DNA of 23,813 nt from positions 1 to 23,813 of the forward strand of contig JAGZJZ010000084.1 in NCBI GenBank assembly GCA_018365455.1, written 5' to 3'. Of the stretch, positions 21,560 to 23,813 are shown piece by piece. This DNA is from Clostridiales bacterium (GTDB lineage: Bacteria; Bacillota; Clostridia; Lachnospirales; Lachnospiraceae). Made by a program: the position numbers and the translations under genes. A model generated the notes under the pieces. The model was given only the letters and a program-made list of their open reading frames with translations. It had not been told where the DNA came from and made no database searches. The number at the start of each line of letters is the position of its first letter. Positions within the stretch are counted from its first letter, which is position 1.

Positions 21560-22880
21560 AATTCAATTCCTCTATACTTTTGTATTTACAACGTATGGCA
21601 TCCAACCGTTTCTGTTGCTGTCGTGTCATCCCGAACCCCATGAAACGACAAATATGATCATTTTTCAAAATACAATAACACATCCGTTTCCAACTGGGGA
21701 TATCCCTTGTGGATTTGATATCGTCCGTATGGTCTGGTATTTTCCCTTCAAATATGATCCGTGATTTTTTATTCAATGTATAATTTGAGACACCATTTCG
21801 TTTTATGTGATATCCATGTTCCAGCAGTTCCTGAATCACGGCTTCATCCAAACCGCCTCCGGTCTCATGCCAGAACTGGATAGATGTATTAAATTTTTTT
21901 ATATAATTATTTCGCAGTCGTTTTGGCAATGTATCCAAAAGAAACATTGTGTAAGTTTTCCACGTATGCCCCTCCGGCAAGAAAATATTCCGGTAGCCCA
22001 TTGCTTTGGTCTTTCCGTAAATTGCAGCAAAATTCGCCCCCTGTACACGGCCTACAAGCTTACTCCAAATCTCCGGGTCTATGACACGGTATAGATTCAG
22101 AGCGTCCTTGGCATAATCATTGAACGGGGAAGCCACACGCATTTGTGACGGTTTGAGACCTGCCATATAATAAAGATCATACAGATGGTTATAGTCATAA
22201 TTAAATAAATAGTTGGCATGCCACACATCATTGATAGTCCAATCATATAATGGTGAGGCACACCAGACATCTTTAAATTGTTTGCTGATCCAGCAGGTAT
22301 CTTTGTACCCATATTTTTTATTCAAAAACCCACTATACCGCTGTAAGGACTCATCAGCCCGTATCCCCAGCAGGCAAACCGTTTTCCCACCACTATGGAC
22401 ATTCCTGTACCATCGTCCAAACTGTTTTGCCAAATCCTCCTGATGCATTCGGTAGCGATAGGTTGTTATCCTGTTATTTTCCAGATTAATAACGTATTCT
22501 TTTTGGGGCATCTCCCGTACCCAGATATCCTTTTTTGTATCATCCCAAGGATACCAATACATCTCATAACTGCTTAACGCTGTTCTGGTTGCCATAGGCA
22601 GACACACCCAGAAAGGTTCCACTTGGTCTTTTATCCGTTCAAAGGTGCGATTTACATACTCTGTCGTCAAAGAATACTGCGCTTCAAAATCCTGATGAAA
22701 TACACCAAGGGTTCTTTCAGGATAATGCTGTTCTCGATAGTCCAGGGCCAGATTGAGCAACAAACCGCTATCCTTGCCTCCGGAAAAAGAAATATAGATA
22801 TTATCAAATTCTTCAAAAAGAAAATGCATTCGATCTAAAAACGCATCGTAAACATTCAAATGCAAATACTCCTTTATCAA
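21549..22880 (-). CDS. ibrA: PAPS-reductase-like PP-loop protein (IbrA-like, DUF3440)
   Basis: 443 residues. The ATP-pyrophosphatase PP-loop is SFSGGKDSGLLLNLA (SGGKDS at about 33-38), followed by the sulfotransferase-like strands GVFHQDFEAQ and LLGIRADESLQRYSG, and SPLYDWTINDVW. The C-terminal third (GMTRQQQKRLDAI) is typical of the IbrA/DUF3440 group. Relatives (PAPS reductase, CysD, DndC) use ATP to activate or handle sulfur compounds. TTG 22880 has GAGAGGTG about 5 bases away; a second TTG at 22859 has AAAGGAG at 8 bases and could be the true start, removing seven residues. Forms a two-gene unit with the ParB-like gene. Confidence 0.87.
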   Translation of the reverse strand: MIKEYLHLNVYDAFLDRMHFLFEEFDNIYISFSGGKDSGLLLNLALDYREQHYPERTLGVFHQDFEAQYSLTTEYVNRTFERIKDQVEPFWVCLPMATRTALSSYEMYWYPWDDTKKDIWVREMPQKEYVINLENNRITTYRYRMHQEDLAKQFGRWYRNVHSGGKTVCLLGIRADESLQRYSGFLNKKYGYKDTCWISKQFKDVWCASPLYDWTINDVWHANYLFNYDYNHLYDLYYMAGLKPSQMRVASPFNDYAKDALNLYRVIDPEIWSKLVGRVQGANFAAIYGKTKAMGYRNIFLPEGHTWKTYTMFLLDTLPKRLRNNYIKKFNTSIQFWHETGGGLDEAVIQELLEHGYHIKRNGVSNYTLNKKSRIIFEGKIPDHTDDIKSTRDIPSWKRMCYCILKNDHICRFMGFGMTRQQQKRLDAIRCKYKSIEELNYEV

Positions 22881-22939
22881 AAAAACACCTCTCTTTTGTT
22901 CAAGGCTAAATACCTTTCTCTATCCCCTAAAGGGACTGA

Positions 22940-23290
22940 TTAGTGTGATAGTGATGGGGCAAATACGTTGATAAACAGCATGGCAATCCACAGACCCTGA
23001 TTGCTATTGCCACCTGTCTGGGGAATAGAAGCAGATCACACTGTCTGTCTCCCAATCATCACCAGCTGGATACAGCTTAGGTAGTAGGAGCTGCCTGTAT
23101 AATCGTCTATGATGCAGCAGGTTGCAGCCTCTGTAATTCCGTATTTATGTCGCCGTATACTTAGCCGCAAATGCCGACACAGTAAGGGTATATGCAGCAA
23201 TGGCTGGCTTGTTCGTATTCATTTCCGCTGCATCATTTTGCGATAGTTCCCCATCCGTATTTAGCATGACACGCTGTATGAGTGACAAAT
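22940..23290 (-). pseudogene. Decayed C-terminus of a sortase-anchored surface protein
   Basis: The frame ending at the TAA at 22940-22942 reads SIPQTGGNSNQGLWIAMLFI, an IPQTG sorting signal (23012-23026) with a hydrophobic segment. The usual positively charged tail is missing (it ends NVFAPSLSH). Upstream pieces are in other frames and separated by stops: YGITEAATCCIIDDYTGSSY, then NKPAIAAYTLTVSAFAAK. These look like the last repeat of a wall protein. At least one frameshift and several stop codons show that it is not functional. Confidence 0.55.
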
Positions 23291-23678
23291 CTCTCCACCA
23301 TTCTGCTTATCTATGCAAATAGGACACCTTAAAATTTTACGGCCTTTTGAGCCGTACTTCCAACTACATATTTACAGGCAATTCATTTTTATTTTATCAT
23401 TTCGTCCTATAATACTCAAGAAAAAAACGCAGTGGGGCGGCGTAAATTTACTGTAGGATTGTAAAGGGTAGAGTTACCCTGATTTGTGTTAAGTCTATAT
23501 TAGATTTGCTTTTCTATGCCGATTATAACATTTCCTTTTTTTCTTTTCAAGACCTTTTACTTTTGGGTATGCTGCCGCAAAGGTCCTGTATCTGTTAATG
23601 GCAGGAGGCTTTGTTCGTTCGATCTGCACCCCATTGACATCGACAGCACCTTTACTGTTTTTTATCTCCAGGCAGTCC
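23291..23678. other. No intact gene; AT-rich spacer and debris
   Basis: Small hairpins only: TACGGC/GCCGTA near 23340-23357 and GGGTA/TACCC near 23467-23480. A minus-strand stretch at about 23525-23670 reads GAVDVNGVQIERTKPPAINR in one frame and may be surface-protein debris. No start, ribosome site or recognised domain. Confidence 0.35.
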
Positions 23679-23813
23679 TTACCTGCTCCTCCCGTTCTGT
23701 TTTCCGCTGTCTTTTACAGGTCCCAGATATGATGCTGAAAATACATCTTCTGCCTCGTCTGTAAACGGATGCTGTAGCTTATGCTTTCCACATATTTTCC
23801 CAGCTCCGACCGC
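23679..23813 (-). pseudogene. Possible SLH-like fragment of a surface protein (partial at window edge)
   Basis: The minus frame from the window edge to the TAA at 23679-23681 gives 44 residues including HPFTDEAEDVFSASYLGPVK then DSGKQNG. This spacing of FTD, a central aromatic/hydrophobic and a final G-x-x-x-G recalls an S-layer homology module. Low similarity and the partial length keep this tentative. Together with the sorting-signal remnant it suggests a degraded wall-protein locus. Confidence 0.3.

Noticed and set aside
23516..23764. An 82-codon plus-strand frame
   Set aside because: It has no ribosome site or domain, and the minus strand reads more protein-like across the same stretch.

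Overview
The window looks like a chromosomal segment of a low-to-moderate G+C Gram-positive gut-type Clostridia, most likely Lachnospiraceae. The reasons are AG-rich Shine-Dalgarno sites, lipoproteins with class II signal peptides, a VanR/VanS-like two-component system, a sortase-type sorting signal, a clostridial PssA/Psd pair and TnpV-type mobile-element debris. The genus cannot be fixed from the sequence alone.

Region 1 (1-659) is the tail of an unidentified gene, a terminator and AT-rich spacer. Region 2 (660-12510, all on the minus strand) is the centre of interest. It is a tightly coupled operon that resembles a dlt (teichoic-acid D-alanylation) operon but has extra and replaced parts. 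In transcription order it holds a Lys/Asn/Thr-rich lipoprotein, a DltA-like adenylating ligase, a fold-III PLP decarboxylase of the BtrK/DAP-decarboxylase type, a small carrier protein, an AlgI-like MBOAT acyltransferase, a membrane-anchored SGNH protein, a VTT/TVP38 membrane protein, phosphatidylserine synthase, a decayed phosphatidylserine decarboxylase, and then a response regulator and a histidine kinase. My reading is that an amino acid is activated, loaded on the carrier, possibly decarboxylated there (as BtrK does in butirosin synthesis) and exported by MBOAT/SGNH onto a cell-surface polymer or lipid.

Three promoters in region 2 share one 54-bp layout: direct TTTAGA/TTAAGA-type repeats about 10-11 bp apart ending in an ATAAT -10 element. 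They precede the operon, a one-TM small protein, and a GNAT-lipoprotein pair. This suggests one local regulon, probably controlled by the two-component system at the operon's end.

Region 3 (12511-13228) is intergenic. It contains perfect inverted repeats and a deletion scar joining remnants of two regulators. Region 4 (13229-19450) is a phosphorelay: a hybrid kinase with two receivers, a stand-alone Hpt protein and a REC-HD-GYP-GGDEF protein that could both make and break c-di-GMP. A GntR-type regulator with two separate winged-helix domains is divergently transcribed from it.

Region 5 (19451-23813) is mobile-element wreckage: a domain V/VI tail of a group II intron fused to an IS110 transposase fragment, a frameshifted element gene, a TnpV-like gene, an apparently intact IbrA/IbrB-like pair (PAPS-reductase-like plus ParB-like), and decayed ends of a sortase-anchored surface protein. 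No rRNA, tRNA or CRISPR array was seen.
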